A DNA stretch of 64,000 nucleotides from Sphingopyxis fribergensis (GCF_000803645.1 NZ_CP009122.1:4564501-4628500), one strand, 5' to 3'; positions 51,593 to 60,959 are shown, counted from the first letter of the stretch. Numbers and translations: made by a program. The notes: generated from the sequence alone by a model not told the origin.

Positions 51593-51626
51593 GGGGCCGC
51601 GAAGCAATTCGCGGCCCTTTTTTTTC
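51593..51626 (+). terminator. Intrinsic terminator of the tonB-exb operon
   Basis: Stem GGGCCGCGAA / TTCGCGGCCC with a 4-base loop, followed by eight to nine T residues, 31 bp beyond the exbD stop. Confidence 0.92.
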
Positions 51627-51682
51627 CTTTGCCGAGGGGCGTCCGGGTGTCCGCTAGCGACCGGAAGCCGCCCTCCCAAATC

Positions 51683-51787
51683 TCGTCACCCTGAACTTGT
51701 TTCAGGGTCCATGGTCCGCCGCTTCCTTCCGCGCAGCGTTGAATTGAAGCTCGGGCCATGGATGCTGAAACAAGTTCAGCATGACGA
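51683..51787. repeat. Long inverted repeat of the 'CTGAAACAAGTTCAG' kind
   Basis: Left arm at 51683-51714 and right arm at 51756-51787 are largely complementary (TCGTCACCCTGAACTTGTTTCAGGG against GCTGAAACAAGTTCAGCATGACGA). Both arms also contain their own short palindrome. This type of element is dispersed between genes in sphingomonad genomes (from memory). It fills most of the gap between the exb operon and sodC. Confidence 0.75.
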
Positions 51788-51926
51788 AATTAATGACCCG
51801 CCCCGCCCCAATCCCGACTATCCCCTTGGAACTTGTGGCATATGCGGGCATCGTCGCTAAACAGGGATCGAAACGCGCCGCCGCGACGTTCTGATTCACA
51901 GTTTTGCGATAGGGAGCAGCAGCAAG

Positions 51927-52499
51927 ATGACGATAGGTTCGCACCAAAAACATATCATGGCTCAAGGGGCCGTTGTCATCGCCGCGCTCGCGCTCGCCGG
52001 CTGCGCCGGAATGGGGAAGAAGGCAACGACGACGCTGCCCGCGCCCGACGCCTATGCGCAGCTCTATGATTCGAAGGGCGCCGACCGCGGACGCGCCGAT
52101 ATCTATCGCGACACCACGGGCCTTCGCATCGAACTCGTCGCGCGCGGTTTTGCAACGGGTACTTATGGCATGCACGTCCATGCGGTCGGCCAGTGCACGC
52201 CGCCCGATTTCGCCAGCGCGGGTCCGCACTGGAACCCGACCAGCGTCCAGCATGGCCGCGACAATCCGATGGGCGCGCATCATGGCGACCTGCCCAATCT
52301 CACGATCGTCCCCGACGAGATCGGCCGCGCGACGCTGCGCATGGTCGGTTCGCGTTTCGAGGGCGATGGCGGGCTGCTCGACGCCGACGGCGCCGCTTTC
52401 GTGATCCACGCCGGACCCGACGATTACAAAACCGATCCCAGCGGCAACAGCGGCGGCCGCGTCGCGTGCGGCGTGATCGTCAAAGAGGGCGCGAAGTAA
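51927..52499 (+). CDS. sodC: Cu/Zn superoxide dismutase, lipoprotein-type
   Basis: 190 residues. The N-terminus has a lipobox (VVIAALALAGCAG) so the protein is probably anchored in the periplasm. Copper/zinc ligand motifs are MHVHAVGQC, HWNPT, QHG and AHHGDLPNL; the closing SGNSGGRVACGVI holds the conserved Cys and Arg. Starts at 51927 with GGGAGC upstream; an ATG at 51957 is an alternative. Detoxifies periplasmic superoxide. Confidence 0.94.
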   Translation: MTIGSHQKHIMAQGAVVIAALALAGCAGMGKKATTTLPAPDAYAQLYDSKGADRGRADIYRDTTGLRIELVARGFATGTYGMHVHAVGQCTPPDFASAGPHWNPTSVQHGRDNPMGAHHGDLPNLTIVPDEIGRATLRMVGSRFEGDGGLLDADGAAFVIHAGPDDYKTDPSGNSGGRVACGVIVKEGAK

Positions 52500-52592
52500 A
52501 GGGGCTTCCGAGTCGTCCCTCCCGCAACCCGGGGTGACGGAGCGGTTCCAAACCTCGACCGAAAGACTTAAGCGGGCGTCTCGATCGAAAGA

Positions 52593-54179
52593 TCAGGCGC
52601 CCGCTGCGCGTTCGGCGATCGTCGCCTCTGCCTCGGGCACCGCGCGATAGGCATAGAGCAGCAAGCCGAGCGCGATCGGCGCGACACCGATTAGCGACAA
52701 GATGCCGGTGCGCAGGTCGCCGACCGGCTTGCCGTCGACGATCGTGCCCGCCAGGTCCGAAATCTGCCCGACCATATAGGGCCCGAACGACAGCCCGACC
52801 AAGGTGGTGCCGAGGAAAAAGGCGGCGGTTGCCGTCCCGCGCATCCGCGGCAGCACCAGATCCTGCGTCGTCGCCGCGGCGGCACCGAGCGCGGCGGCGC
52901 TCAGCATGCCGGCGAGGAAGTTCATGACATAAAAGAGCGTCGAATTTTCGGTGGTGTAGCCGATCCAGATCGGAATGATCGGCGCCACGACGCCAAAGAT
53001 GATCATCAGGACGCGGCCCGCCGGGTTCTTTGCACGCAGATGGTCGGCGAGCCGCCCGCCGAGGATCACCCCGACGAAACCCGCGACTGCGCCGTTCGCC
53101 CCGAGGATGAAGGCGAGTTCCTGCTTGGGCAGGCCCAGCACGATTTCGGCATAGGGCGCCGACCAGAAAGCGAGTGCATAGGCGGCGAGGCTGACGAGAC
53201 CGTAACCGAGCGTCGTGCAGATGAAGGCCGGGGTGCCCCAGATCAGCCGGAAGGTCGCAGGGTCGTGCGCGCGCAGCGCGCTCGCCCAGGAAAAGACCGC
53301 ATAATAGCCGAGCGCGACCGCCGACCATTGCGGGAAATTGCCCGTCAGGCGGATCATCCACCAGGCAAATGCGGCGATCGCGGCGGCAAAGCCGACATTG
53401 ATCGCCAGCGCCGCGGGGCCGCGCTTCGCGGCGCCCCACAGCGTCAGCGGCGGCACGATCATCGACAGATCCTTGCCGAACTCGCGAAAGGGGTTCGGCG
53501 AACTCGGGCTCGCGACGCCGTCCATCGCGCCGCGCACCGGCTCGCGCAAGCTGGCGACCCACAGCGCGAGGAGCAGGCCGGGGACGCCGACCGCGAGGAA
53601 GGCCGCCTGCCAGCCAACCAGTCCCATCGGCCCGCCGGCGGGGAAATTCCTGTTCCATGCTTCGACGATCAGCGCGCCGATGAACAGCGACACGCCGCCG
53701 CCGAGATAGAGCCCCGACGAATAAATGGCGAGCGCGGTCGCCTTTTGCCGCTTCGGAAAATAGTCGGAAATCAGCGAATAGGCGGTCGGGCTGGCGGTCG
53801 CCTCGCCGACCCCGACGCCCATACGCGCGAAGGTCAGCGTCAGCTGGTTATAGGCGAAACCCGATGCGGCGGTCATCGCCGACCACAAAGTCAGGCCGAT
53901 CGACAGCAATTTCACCCGGTTCCAATTGTCGGCGAGACGGCCGAGCGGGATGCCGAACAGCGCATAGAAGACGGCGAACGCCGCGCCGCCAAGGAAGCCC
54001 ATGTCGCCGTCGGTCAGGCCCAGATCAGCCTTGATGTCGACCGCGAGGATGCTGATGATCTGCCGGTCGATGAAATTGAGGATATAGACGACGACGAGCA
54101 CCGACAGGACGTACCAGCTATATCCGGTGGCCTTCGGCTCGGCCAAAGCCGCCGCGCCGCTCATATCGTCTTCCGCCAT
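52593..54179 (-). CDS. MFS transporter (Spinster-like)
   Basis: 528 residues, twelve predicted spans. The N-terminal YILNFIDRQIISILAVDIKADLGLTDGDMG and GRLADNWNRVKLL motifs and ARMGVGVGEATASPTAYSLISDYFP fit the spinster/GudP-like group common in sphingomonads. Between spans 6 and 7 is a long hydrophilic loop (REPVRGAMDGVASPSSPNPF). Substrate cannot be assigned. Stands alone, divergent from the phosphatase gene. Confidence 0.88.
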   Translation of the reverse strand: MAEDDMSGAAALAEPKATGYSWYVLSVLVVVYILNFIDRQIISILAVDIKADLGLTDGDMGFLGGAAFAVFYALFGIPLGRLADNWNRVKLLSIGLTLWSAMTAASGFAYNQLTLTFARMGVGVGEATASPTAYSLISDYFPKRQKATALAIYSSGLYLGGGVSLFIGALIVEAWNRNFPAGGPMGLVGWQAAFLAVGVPGLLLALWVASLREPVRGAMDGVASPSSPNPFREFGKDLSMIVPPLTLWGAAKRGPAALAINVGFAAAIAAFAWWMIRLTGNFPQWSAVALGYYAVFSWASALRAHDPATFRLIWGTPAFICTTLGYGLVSLAAYALAFWSAPYAEIVLGLPKQELAFILGANGAVAGFVGVILGGRLADHLRAKNPAGRVLMIIFGVVAPIIPIWIGYTTENSTLFYVMNFLAGMLSAAALGAAAATTQDLVLPRMRGTATAAFFLGTTLVGLSFGPYMVGQISDLAGTIVDGKPVGDLRTGILSLIGVAPIALGLLLYAYRAVPEAEATIAERAAGA

Positions 54180-54268
54180 CTGGCAACCCTCTCCCTGACC
54201 GATTATCTGTTATCGCTCATGGCTAGCAGAGCCGGAGGACGGCGCAAGTTGAAAGTCGGTTCAACTTT

Positions 54269-54778
54269 ATGGAGAATATCGTCGATATGGCGGACGACAG
54301 ACCAAGTACCGGGCCCGCTATCCTTTTCCTCTGCCTCGGCAACATATGCCGCTCGCCACTGGCGGAAGGCGCCGCACGGGCCGCCTTCGCAAAGGCCGGG
54401 ATCGACGCGACGATCGATTCGGCGGGCACCGGCGACTGGCATATCGGCCGCCCGCCCGACGCGCGTGCACAGGCCGAAGCGCGCCGCCGCGGGGTTGATA
54501 TCTCTACGCTCCGCGGCCGCCAGCTCCGCCGCGCCGACTTCTACGATTTCGACCTGATCCTCGCCGCCGATGCGACAAATCTGCGCGACGCCCGCGCGCT
54601 GCGCCCCGCCGACGCGACCGCCGAGCTTAAGCTGATGCTCGACCTGCTCCCCGACCGCGGCGGTGAGGGCGTCACCGACCCCTATTATGGTGAGGATGAC
54701 GGTTTCGCTGCGACATGGGACGATGTCGACGCGGTCGCCGCCGCGCTTGTTGCTGAATTTTCGCCGCCTAGCGGATAA
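54269..54778 (+). CDS. Low-molecular-weight protein tyrosine phosphatase
   Basis: 169 residues. The P-loop FLCLGNICRSPLAEG gives catalytic Cys and Arg; the general acid lies in VTDPYYGED. Removes phosphate from tyrosine (or arginine) of target proteins. The start may be the ATG at 54269 or at 54287 (MADDRPSTG). The last 94 bp overlap the 3' end of thpR on the opposite strand. Confidence 0.93.
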   Translation: MENIVDMADDRPSTGPAILFLCLGNICRSPLAEGAARAAFAKAGIDATIDSAGTGDWHIGRPPDARAQAEARRRGVDISTLRGRQLRRADFYDFDLILAADATNLRDARALRPADATAELKLMLDLLPDRGGEGVTDPYYGEDDGFAATWDDVDAVAAALVAEFSPPSG

Positions 54779-55302
54779 CGCGCGACCGGATGATAACGCG
54801 ATCCGCCATGACCGAGTTCGCTTTCGTACAGCGTAACATGAGAAAATTCGAACGCCGAACTGGCGAGGTCGCTGTTTAACGCAAGAAAGGGCGCGACCGG
54901 ACCCGATCCGCGATTCAGTCGCGCCAGCGTGACATGCGGGGTGAAAGCGCGTGTTTCGGGCGCGACGCCGACGCGCGCGAGCAACTGATCGACCTTGCGG
55001 TGCAGCGCCGCGAGCGGTTCGTGCGGCTCGACCCCGGCCCAGATCATATGCGGGCGGCCCTGGCGTTCGAACAGACCCACCCCCGCGATCCGCGCGGTCA
55101 CCGCCGGGGCATAAAGCGCGCCGAGCGCCGCGGCGATATCCTCGGCCATATGGTGATCAACCTCGCCGATGAAGCGCAGCGTCAGGTGGAGCTGCTCGTC
55201 ATTTTGCCAGCGCGCGCCCGCGATGCCGTGCATCGCGGCGATCAATATGTCGCGGACCGGGCGCGGCGGGCGCAGCGCGACGAACAGGCGGTGCGTGGAC
55301 AT
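54685..55302 (-). CDS. thpR: RNA 2',3'-cyclic phosphodiesterase
   Basis: 205 residues from the ATG at 55302 (MSTHRLFVALRPP). The two HxTx motifs of the 2H phosphoesterase family are visible: QLHLTLRFIGEV and FTPHVTLARL. Opens 2',3'-cyclic phosphate ends of RNA. The core ends near YHPVARYPL, after which about 30 low-complexity residues (ATSAAATASTSS) are encoded antisense to the phosphatase gene; the family usually stops near YPL, so this tail arose by stop loss or is tolerated. Confidence 0.92.
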   Translation of the reverse strand: MSTHRLFVALRPPRPVRDILIAAMHGIAGARWQNDEQLHLTLRFIGEVDHHMAEDIAAALGALYAPAVTARIAGVGLFERQGRPHMIWAGVEPHEPLAALHRKVDQLLARVGVAPETRAFTPHVTLARLNRGSGPVAPFLALNSDLASSAFEFSHVTLYESELGHGGSRYHPVARYPLGGENSATSAAATASTSSHVAAKPSSSP

Positions 55303-55453
55303 GGCGGTGAGCATAGAGGGCGGGATTTCGGATCGCGACCCCTAAGCGCCCGGAAGGCCATAATATTGCTCTTGTCCGGTTTCGCTTGAAAGACGAGGGG
55401 AAAGTCACGATATTGCTGCCTACGGCCGGTATGGGCTGGCCGGTGATGGAGTA

Positions 55454-56188
55454 ATGACAATGGCGAATTGGAACGACCCCAATGTGGCGGCTTCCGGTTT
55501 TGGTGCCGGCGCGAATGCAATGGACCAGGCCGTCGATGCCGGCCTTCGGTCGTACATGCTGTCGGTTTACAACTATATGGGCTCGGGCGTGCTGCTGACC
55601 GGCATCGTCGCGTTGCTGGCGTTTCAGTCGGGCTTCACCGCCTCGCTGATCGGCTCGCCGCTGATGTGGGTCGTGGCGCTGGCGCCGCTGGCCTTTGTGC
55701 TGGTGCTGAGCTTTGGCATCAACAAGCTGTCGACCCCGGCGGCGCAGGCGCTGTTCTGGGTCTATGCCGCAGTGATGGGTCTGTCGATGTCGACGATCTT
55801 CATCGCCTTCACTGGCACCTCGATCGCGACGACCTTCTTCGCGACCGCGGCGGCGTTTATTGGTCTTAGCCTTTATGGCTATACGACCAAGAAGGATCTG
55901 TCGGGCTTCGGCACCTTCCTGATCATGGGTGTCGTCGGCATCCTGGTCGCGATGCTGATCAACCTGTTCCTGCAGTCGACCGCGATGGCGATGGCGATCA
56001 GCGTCATCGGCGTGCTGCTGTTCGCAGGCCTCACCGCCTATGACACGCAGAAGATCAAGAGCATGTATTTCTATGTCCGCGGGACCGACTTTGTCGGCAA
56101 GTCGGTGGTGATGGGCGCGCTGACGCTGTACCTCGACTTCGTCAACATGTTCACCTTCCTGCTCAACCTGATGGGCAGCCGCGACTAA
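55454..56188 (+). CDS. Bax inhibitor-1 / YccA-family membrane protein
   Basis: 244 residues with seven hydrophobic segments. An N-terminal FGAGANAMDQAVDAGLRSYMLSVYNYMGSGV, middle AVMGLSMSTIFIAFTGTSIATTF and the C-terminal FAGLTAYDTQKIKSMY and YLDFVNMFTFLLNLMG are diagnostic of BI-1. Bacterial members are implicated in ion leak or protease control (YccA). Monocistronic with a clear terminator. Confidence 0.95.
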   Translation: MTMANWNDPNVAASGFGAGANAMDQAVDAGLRSYMLSVYNYMGSGVLLTGIVALLAFQSGFTASLIGSPLMWVVALAPLAFVLVLSFGINKLSTPAAQALFWVYAAVMGLSMSTIFIAFTGTSIATTFFATAAAFIGLSLYGYTTKKDLSGFGTFLIMGVVGILVAMLINLFLQSTAMAMAISVIGVLLFAGLTAYDTQKIKSMYFYVRGTDFVGKSVVMGALTLYLDFVNMFTFLLNLMGSRD

Positions 56189-56213
56189 GCGGACGGACAG
56201 ACACGAAACAAGC

Positions 56214-56250
56214 GAGCCCGGCGAAGCGATTCGCCGGGCTCTTTCTTTTT
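56214..56250 (+). terminator. Intrinsic terminator after BI-1 gene
   Basis: 12-bp perfect stem (GAGCCCGGCGAA / TTCGCCGGGCTC) with GCGA loop and a T-rich tail (TTTCTTTTT), 25 bp beyond the stop. Confidence 0.92.
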
Positions 56251-56255
56251 GGGGG

Positions 56256-57158
56256 ATGGGGATGAGCCGGTTCGCGATGCTTGCTGTGGCCGGCCTGATG
56301 CTGGGGGTGCCGGTGGCGATGGCGGGGGAAGGCGGTTCTGCCTGTACCGCCGCGCGGCCGGCCGGCGATCTCACGAGCCATGCTGCATCCTTCTTCCCCA
56401 AAGCGAGCAACGCCGATCTCGACGCGCTCGCCGCCTGTCTTGGCGATCCCGATCCGGCGGTGCGCGACGATTTTGCCTTCACCCTGTGGTCCGAAGGGCT
56501 TCGCGGTAAATATCTGACGCCCCCGCAAATGCGTTATACGCTCGGCCTGTTGACGAGGATGGTCGCAGCGCCCGACGATGCCGCCGGTTTTCGCCGTCCC
56601 TTCGCCGCGCTGGCGTTATCCGAGGTCGCGCGCGCCGACCGCGTCGAGGCGTTTCTGAGCCAGGCAGAACTCCACGCGCTCGCCGAAACCGGGGCGACCT
56701 ATCTGCGCGGCGTGCACGATTATCGCGGTTTCATTGCCGGCGAAGGCTGGCGGCATGGCGTCGCGCATGGCGCCGACTTGCTGATGCAACTCGCGCTCAA
56801 CCCGCGGCTGTCGCGCGCTGACGCTGATCTGATGCTCGGCGCCGTCGCGGCGCAGGTCGCTCCTGCCGAATCGCACGCCTATGTTCATGGCGAGGCGCGG
56901 CGACTCGCTCGTCCGATACTCTTTCTCGCCAAACGGACCGATATCGACGATGCCGCCTGGGCGGCGTGGTTCCAGTCGCTGCATCCCGATGCCACGCCGC
57001 GCTGGAAAGAGCCCTATGCCAGCACGGCGGGGCTGGCGGCGGTGCACAACAGCAGCGCGTTCGGCGATGCCATCTATGTCGCCGCCAGCGAATCGCAGGA
57101 TCCGCAGGTCCGGCGACTCGCCCCGCTTGCCGCCGGATTGTTGAAGGCGTTGCCTTAG
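56256..57158 (+). CDS. DUF2785 domain protein, exported
   Basis: 300 residues with signal peptide (SRFAMLAVAGLMLGVPVAMA). The mature part is all-helical; it contains LGDPDPAVRDDFAFTLWSEGL, RRPFAALALSEVARAD and GEGWRHGVAHGADLLMQLALNP, the last typical of DUF2785. Function unknown. Start is 56256 or 56262. Its stop overlaps the GST stop tail-to-tail by 4 bp. Confidence 0.85.
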   Translation: MGMSRFAMLAVAGLMLGVPVAMAGEGGSACTAARPAGDLTSHAASFFPKASNADLDALAACLGDPDPAVRDDFAFTLWSEGLRGKYLTPPQMRYTLGLLTRMVAAPDDAAGFRRPFAALALSEVARADRVEAFLSQAELHALAETGATYLRGVHDYRGFIAGEGWRHGVAHGADLLMQLALNPRLSRADADLMLGAVAAQVAPAESHAYVHGEARRLARPILFLAKRTDIDDAAWAAWFQSLHPDATPRWKEPYASTAGLAAVHNSSAFGDAIYVAASESQDPQVRRLAPLAAGLLKALP

Positions 57159-57796
57159 GCCGGCGCGGTGCCCGCCGCCTGCATTTCCGCGATCAGGCCG
57201 TTGTCGATCTCCTTGGCGCGCTTGTATGCCGCGCGTTCGCGCAAGGGCGCGACATAGGCTTCGAAAGCCGGGCGCGAAGGGATCGTGCCGAATTGCAGGC
57301 CCCAGTCGATCTGGCTGCCGACATAGACATCGGCGGCGCTGAAGCGGTCGCCCGCGACGAACGCCTTGCCCGCCACCGCGCTTTCGAGCGCGTCGAGCGC
57401 GGCGGAAAGTGAGCCGAAGCCCGCCATGCGCTGCTGGTCGGCATCGGGCTCGACCCCGAAATGCTTCGCGGTGATCGCCTGCTCGACGGGGCCTGCGGTA
57501 AAGAAGAGCCAGCGATAATAGTCGGCGCGGTCGGAGGGGTTGGGCGCGAGGCCCGCCTCGGGGAAGGCATCGGCCAGATAGGCACAGATCGCGGCGCATT
57601 CGGTGACGACCTTGCCGTTGTGGACGACCGCCGGAACCTTGCCCATCGGGTTGATCGCGAGATATTCGGCATCCTTCATCGTCGTGCCATAATCGAGGAC
57701 GCGCGGTTCATAGCGCGCCCCGACCTCCTCGAGCATCCAGCGGACGATCTGCCCGCGCGACATTGGGTTGGTATAGAAAATCAGCTCATCGGCCAT
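57155..57796 (-). CDS. Glutathione S-transferase family protein
   Basis: 213 residues. The thioredoxin-fold N-terminus (ELIFYTNPMSRGQIVRWMLEEVG, NPMGKVPAVVHNGKVVTECAAICAYLAD) and the helical C-terminus with VAGDRFSAADVYVGSQIDW are those of cytosolic GSTs. Ser in the NPMSRG position is the probable glutathione-activating residue. Substrate unknown. Convergent with the DUF2785 gene. Confidence 0.93.
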   Translation of the reverse strand: MADELIFYTNPMSRGQIVRWMLEEVGARYEPRVLDYGTTMKDAEYLAINPMGKVPAVVHNGKVVTECAAICAYLADAFPEAGLAPNPSDRADYYRWLFFTAGPVEQAITAKHFGVEPDADQQRMAGFGSLSAALDALESAVAGKAFVAGDRFSAADVYVGSQIDWGLQFGTIPSRPAFEAYVAPLRERAAYKRAKEIDNGLIAEMQAAGTAPA

Positions 57797-57898
57797 CGTA
57801 CTTCTCCCATGGATTTCGAATCGGCATAGAACATATAAGGAACATTATCCGACTGCCAGCGGGCTTGTTTTGTCACCATAGGCAGCTAAGGCAAGGGC

Positions 57899-58660
57899 AT
57901 GAGCGACGAACGCATATGGACAGCCGCCGTGCTGGTGATCGGCGACGAAATCCTTTCGGGCCGCACGCAGGACAAGAATGTGTCGCAAATTGCGACCTGG
58001 CTTGAAGTGCAGGGAATTCGCCTGCGCGAGGTGCGGATCGTTCCCGATGTCGAGGACGAGATCGTCGATGCGCTGAACGCGATCCGCGCGCGCTACGACT
58101 ATGTCTTCACCACCGGCGGCATCGGTCCGACGCATGACGACATCACCGTCGATGCGGTCGCCAAGGCGCTCGGCGTTGGCGTCGTCATCCATCCCGCGGC
58201 GCGCGCGATCCTCGAGCGCTATTATGCCGCGCGCGGCAGCGAGCTGACCGAGGCGCGGCTGCGCATGGCGCGGGTGCCCGACGGCGCCGATCTGATCCCC
58301 AACCGCATGTCGGGCGCGCCGGGCATCCGCATCGGCAATCTGTTCGTGATGGCGGGGGTGCCGCATATCACCGCGGGCATGCTCGACGCGCTCACCGGCG
58401 AGCTTGAGGGAGGCGCGCCGCTTGTTGCCCATACGATCGGCGCGTGGGCACCCGAAAGCGAGATTGCCGATCTGCTGCGTCAGGGCGAAAAGGATTACCC
58501 CGGCGTCGCGATCGGCAGCTACCCCTTTTTTCGCGAGGGGAAGACCGGCGCCAATTTCGTCATCCGTTCGACCGACGGCGATCAGGTCGCGGCGTGCGTC
58601 GCGATGCTGATCGCGGGTTTCGAAGCGCTCGGCTATGCGGTGACCGACGGCGGTATCTGA
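57899..58660 (+). CDS. Molybdopterin-binding (CinA N-terminal) family protein
   Basis: 253 residues. AAVLVIGDEILSGRTQDKN and FTTGGIGPTHDDITVDAVAKALG are the MoaB/CinA N-terminal (COG1058) motifs, with MAGVPHITAGML near the end of that domain. The C-terminal deamidase domain of full CinA is absent, as in the short form often found in alphaproteobacteria. It may hydrolyse ADP-ribose-type compounds; the exact role is unknown. Its 3' end overlaps the MFS gene by 28 bp. Confidence 0.9.
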   Translation: MSDERIWTAAVLVIGDEILSGRTQDKNVSQIATWLEVQGIRLREVRIVPDVEDEIVDALNAIRARYDYVFTTGGIGPTHDDITVDAVAKALGVGVVIHPAARAILERYYAARGSELTEARLRMARVPDGADLIPNRMSGAPGIRIGNLFVMAGVPHITAGMLDALTGELEGGAPLVAHTIGAWAPESEIADLLRQGEKDYPGVAIGSYPFFREGKTGANFVIRSTDGDQVAACVAMLIAGFEALGYAVTDGGI

Positions 58661-59871
58661 TCGACTGTTTCCGTTGCGCGCGGCAGGCGGCGGAGCATCA
58701 GGATCGCGAGCAGGCCAAAGATCGCCGCGACGACGAAGGCCGCGCCCGGAAAATGCAGCGGCGCGCCGTCGGCCGTAAAATAGGCCATCGTCCCGGTCAG
58801 CAGCAGCGGTGCGAACAACTGGCCGAGCCCCATCGCCATCGCCGAGATTCCCTGCACCTCGCCCTGCGTCTCGGCGGTTGCGCGGCGCGACATCATCGCC
58901 ATCAGCGACGGCTGCACCGGTGCCTGCAACGCGACGGGGATCAGCAGCAGGAAGGCGCCGATCGTAGAGGTGGTGAAGGCGTAGCCGACATAGACGGCCA
59001 CCGCGACGAGGATGCCAAGCGTCGCCGCGTCGCGCTCGCCAAAGCGCGCAACCGCGGGTCCGACGACGAAGACTTGGCCGAGCGCGATCATCACGCCCAC
59101 CGCGGCAAGGCTGGCGCCGATCATCCCCGGCGTCCAGCCGAGCTGCGCGATGCAATAAAAGCTCCACGTCATCGGATAGACGAGGCTGGCGATCTGCCAG
59201 AGCACGAGCACCCCCGCGACGCCGTCCATGCCGGGCAGCGCGCGCATCGTCTTCCACGCGCCGAGCGGGTTCGCGCGGCGCCAGTCGAACGCGCGGCGGC
59301 GTTCAGGCGGCAATGTTTCGGGGAAAATGAAATAGCCGTAGAGCATGTTGGCCGCGGCGAGAATCGCGGCGGCCACGAACGGCGCGCGCGGGTTGATCTC
59401 ACCGAGGAAACCGCCGAGGGCAGGGCCGGCGACAAATCCGATGCCGAACGCTGCGCCGACGAAGCCGAAGTTTCGCGCACGTTCCTCGGGCTTGGTGATG
59501 TCAGCGATCGCTGCTTGTGCCGCCGCATAGCTGCCGCCGAAAATGCCCGACAAGGCGCGCGCGACGAACAGCCAGGGCAAAGTCTGGACGATCGTCAGCA
59601 GCGCATAATCAATGGCAAGCCCGCCGAGCGCGAGCAGCAGCACGCGCCGCCGCCCGAAATGGTCCGACAGATTGCCGAGGATGGGTGAGGCGAGAAAGGT
59701 AGCGACCGCCATGACCAGCCCGATCCACGCCCCGACCTCGATTGCGTGGGGCAGATCGATGCGGCCGACCTCCATCACCAGTTGCGGCAGCACCGGCATG
59801 ATGATGCCGAAACCGACCGCGTCCATGAAGATCGTTGCGACGATGAACGGGATGGTACGGGCCGCCGTCAC
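58633..59871 (-). CDS. MFS transporter of the TetA (drug/H+) type
   Basis: 412 residues, twelve spans. Family motifs are [40 protein letters not shown] (motif A), [28 protein letters not shown] and [11 protein letters not shown] (motif C). Resembles tetracycline/bicyclomycin efflux proteins; the true substrate is not predictable and many chromosomal members give no resistance. Overlaps the CinA-like gene at the 3' end. Confidence 0.88.
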   Translation of the reverse strand: MTAARTIPFIVATIFMDAVGFGIIMPVLPQLVMEVGRIDLPHAIEVGAWIGLVMAVATFLASPILGNLSDHFGRRRVLLLALGGLAIDYALLTIVQTLPWLFVARALSGIFGGSYAAAQAAIADITKPEERARNFGFVGAAFGIGFVAGPALGGFLGEINPRAPFVAAAILAAANMLYGYFIFPETLPPERRRAFDWRRANPLGAWKTMRALPGMDGVAGVLVLWQIASLVYPMTWSFYCIAQLGWTPGMIGASLAAVGVMIALGQVFVVGPAVARFGERDAATLGILVAVAVYVGYAFTTSTIGAFLLLIPVALQAPVQPSLMAMMSRRATAETQGEVQGISAMAMGLGQLFAPLLLTGTMAYFTADGAPLHFPGAAFVVAAIFGLLAILMLRRLPRATETVDQIPPSVTA

Positions 59872-59931
59872 TTGCTCTTTCTTTCTGCTGTCCCTAGCGC
59901 CACCGAACCCTCCCTCATGCGTTGGCGATAG

Positions 59932-60714
59932 ATGAAACTCGAAATATCCGCCTCCCTAAATTACCGCCTGTCCGAACCCGTCGACCTGATGCTCCAGATC
60001 GAGGCCGCGAACGGGCATGGTCAGCGCGTCCTCGAAACCTCGCTCGACGTCGGCGCGCCCGAATTTGTCGCGCGCGTTCCGGCGGCGGACGGCATTTGCG
60101 AGCCGATCTGGCTGCGCGCCGAGGGCAGCCTGCGCGCCGAATATCGCGCGCTGGTCGAGGTCGACCGTCCCGACACCGACTTTCGCTCGCTCGCCGCAGT
60201 ACCGCTCCACCGCCTGCCCGCCGAGGCGATCCCCTATCTCAACGAATCGCGCTATTGCCCATCGAACAAGTTCCACGCCTTTGTTGAACGCCGCTTTGGT
60301 GATCATGATGGCGGCGCGAAGATCGGCCGCATGCGCGACTGGATCGAAAGTCGTTTCACCTATGTTTCGGGATCGAGCGATGCCGAAACGGGCGCACTCG
60401 ACAGTTTTGTCGAACGTCGCGGCGTGTGCCGCGATTATGCGCATGTGATGATCGCGCTCGCGCGCGCCGCGCATATCCCGGCGCGCATGGCGAGTGCTTA
60501 TGCGCTGCGCGTCACGCCGCAGGATTTCCACGCCGTCGCCGAGGTCTATCTGGACGGCGACTGGCACCTCGTCGATGCGACCGGAATGGCGCGCGCCTCC
60601 GAAATGGCGCGTATTTGTGTTGGGCGCGACGCGGCGGATATATCGTTCCTGACGGCATATCGCGATATCGCGTTCGTCAGCCAGTCGGTGAAGGTGGAGC
60701 GCGTAGAGGGTTGA
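59932..60714 (+). CDS. Transglutaminase-like protein
   Basis: 260 residues. An N-terminal beta-rich domain (LEISASLNYRLSEPVDLMLQIE) precedes a transglutaminase core with the triad Cys in RRGVCRDYAHVMIALARAA, His in DFHAVAEVYLDGDW and Asp in HLVDATGMA. No signal peptide. Members often act as proteases or sit near circularly permuted ATP-grasp genes; no such neighbour is present here. Divergent from the MFS gene. Confidence 0.9.
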   Translation: MKLEISASLNYRLSEPVDLMLQIEAANGHGQRVLETSLDVGAPEFVARVPAADGICEPIWLRAEGSLRAEYRALVEVDRPDTDFRSLAAVPLHRLPAEAIPYLNESRYCPSNKFHAFVERRFGDHDGGAKIGRMRDWIESRFTYVSGSSDAETGALDSFVERRGVCRDYAHVMIALARAAHIPARMASAYALRVTPQDFHAVAEVYLDGDWHLVDATGMARASEMARICVGRDAADISFLTAYRDIAFVSQSVKVERVEG

Positions 60715-60719
60715 GGGGC

Positions 60720-60812
60720 CGTCGTGGCAAAGCCACGCCGTCAGTCCCGCTTTGCGGGCTGGCCGGACTTTCGCTAGTCGCGATTTAGCAGAGCTAAATC
60801 GCTGCGAAAGTC
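60720..60812. repeat. Three consecutive hairpins abutting tRNA-Gly
   Basis: Stem-loops at 60723-60737 (CGTGGC AAA GCCACG), 60746-60758 (CCCGC TTT GCGGG) and 60766-60812. The last has an outer 9-bp stem (GACTTTCGC / GCGAAAGTC) and an inner 10-bp stem (GCGATTTAGC / GCTAAATCGC). It begins at the base next to the tRNA 3' end and may fold in the precursor tRNA trailer. Confidence 0.7.
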
Positions 60813-60886
60813 TGGAGCGGGTGAAGGGAATCGAACCCTCGTCACTTGCTTGGGAAGCAAAAGCTCTACCATTGAGCTACACCCGC
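60813..60886 (-). tRNA. tRNA-Gly (CCC)
   Basis: Cloverleaf on the minus strand beginning GCGGGTGTAGCTCAATGG. Acceptor GCGGGTG pairs with CACCCGC; the anticodon stem TTTGC/GCAAG encloses loop TTCCCAA, giving anticodon CCC. The T-arm has GGTTCGATTCC, and CCA is encoded at 60813-60815. Confidence 0.95.
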
Positions 60887-60959
60887 GCTCGGCAACGGCC
60901 GTCAGGCCGCCTTTGCCGTCATCCGCGGCGCGGGTCAATCCTTTGCTGGCGGTGCAGCC

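Noticed and set aside
52480..53658. 392-codon minus-strand frame overlapping the MFS gene
   Set aside because: Arg-rich out-of-frame reading of the MFS coding region.
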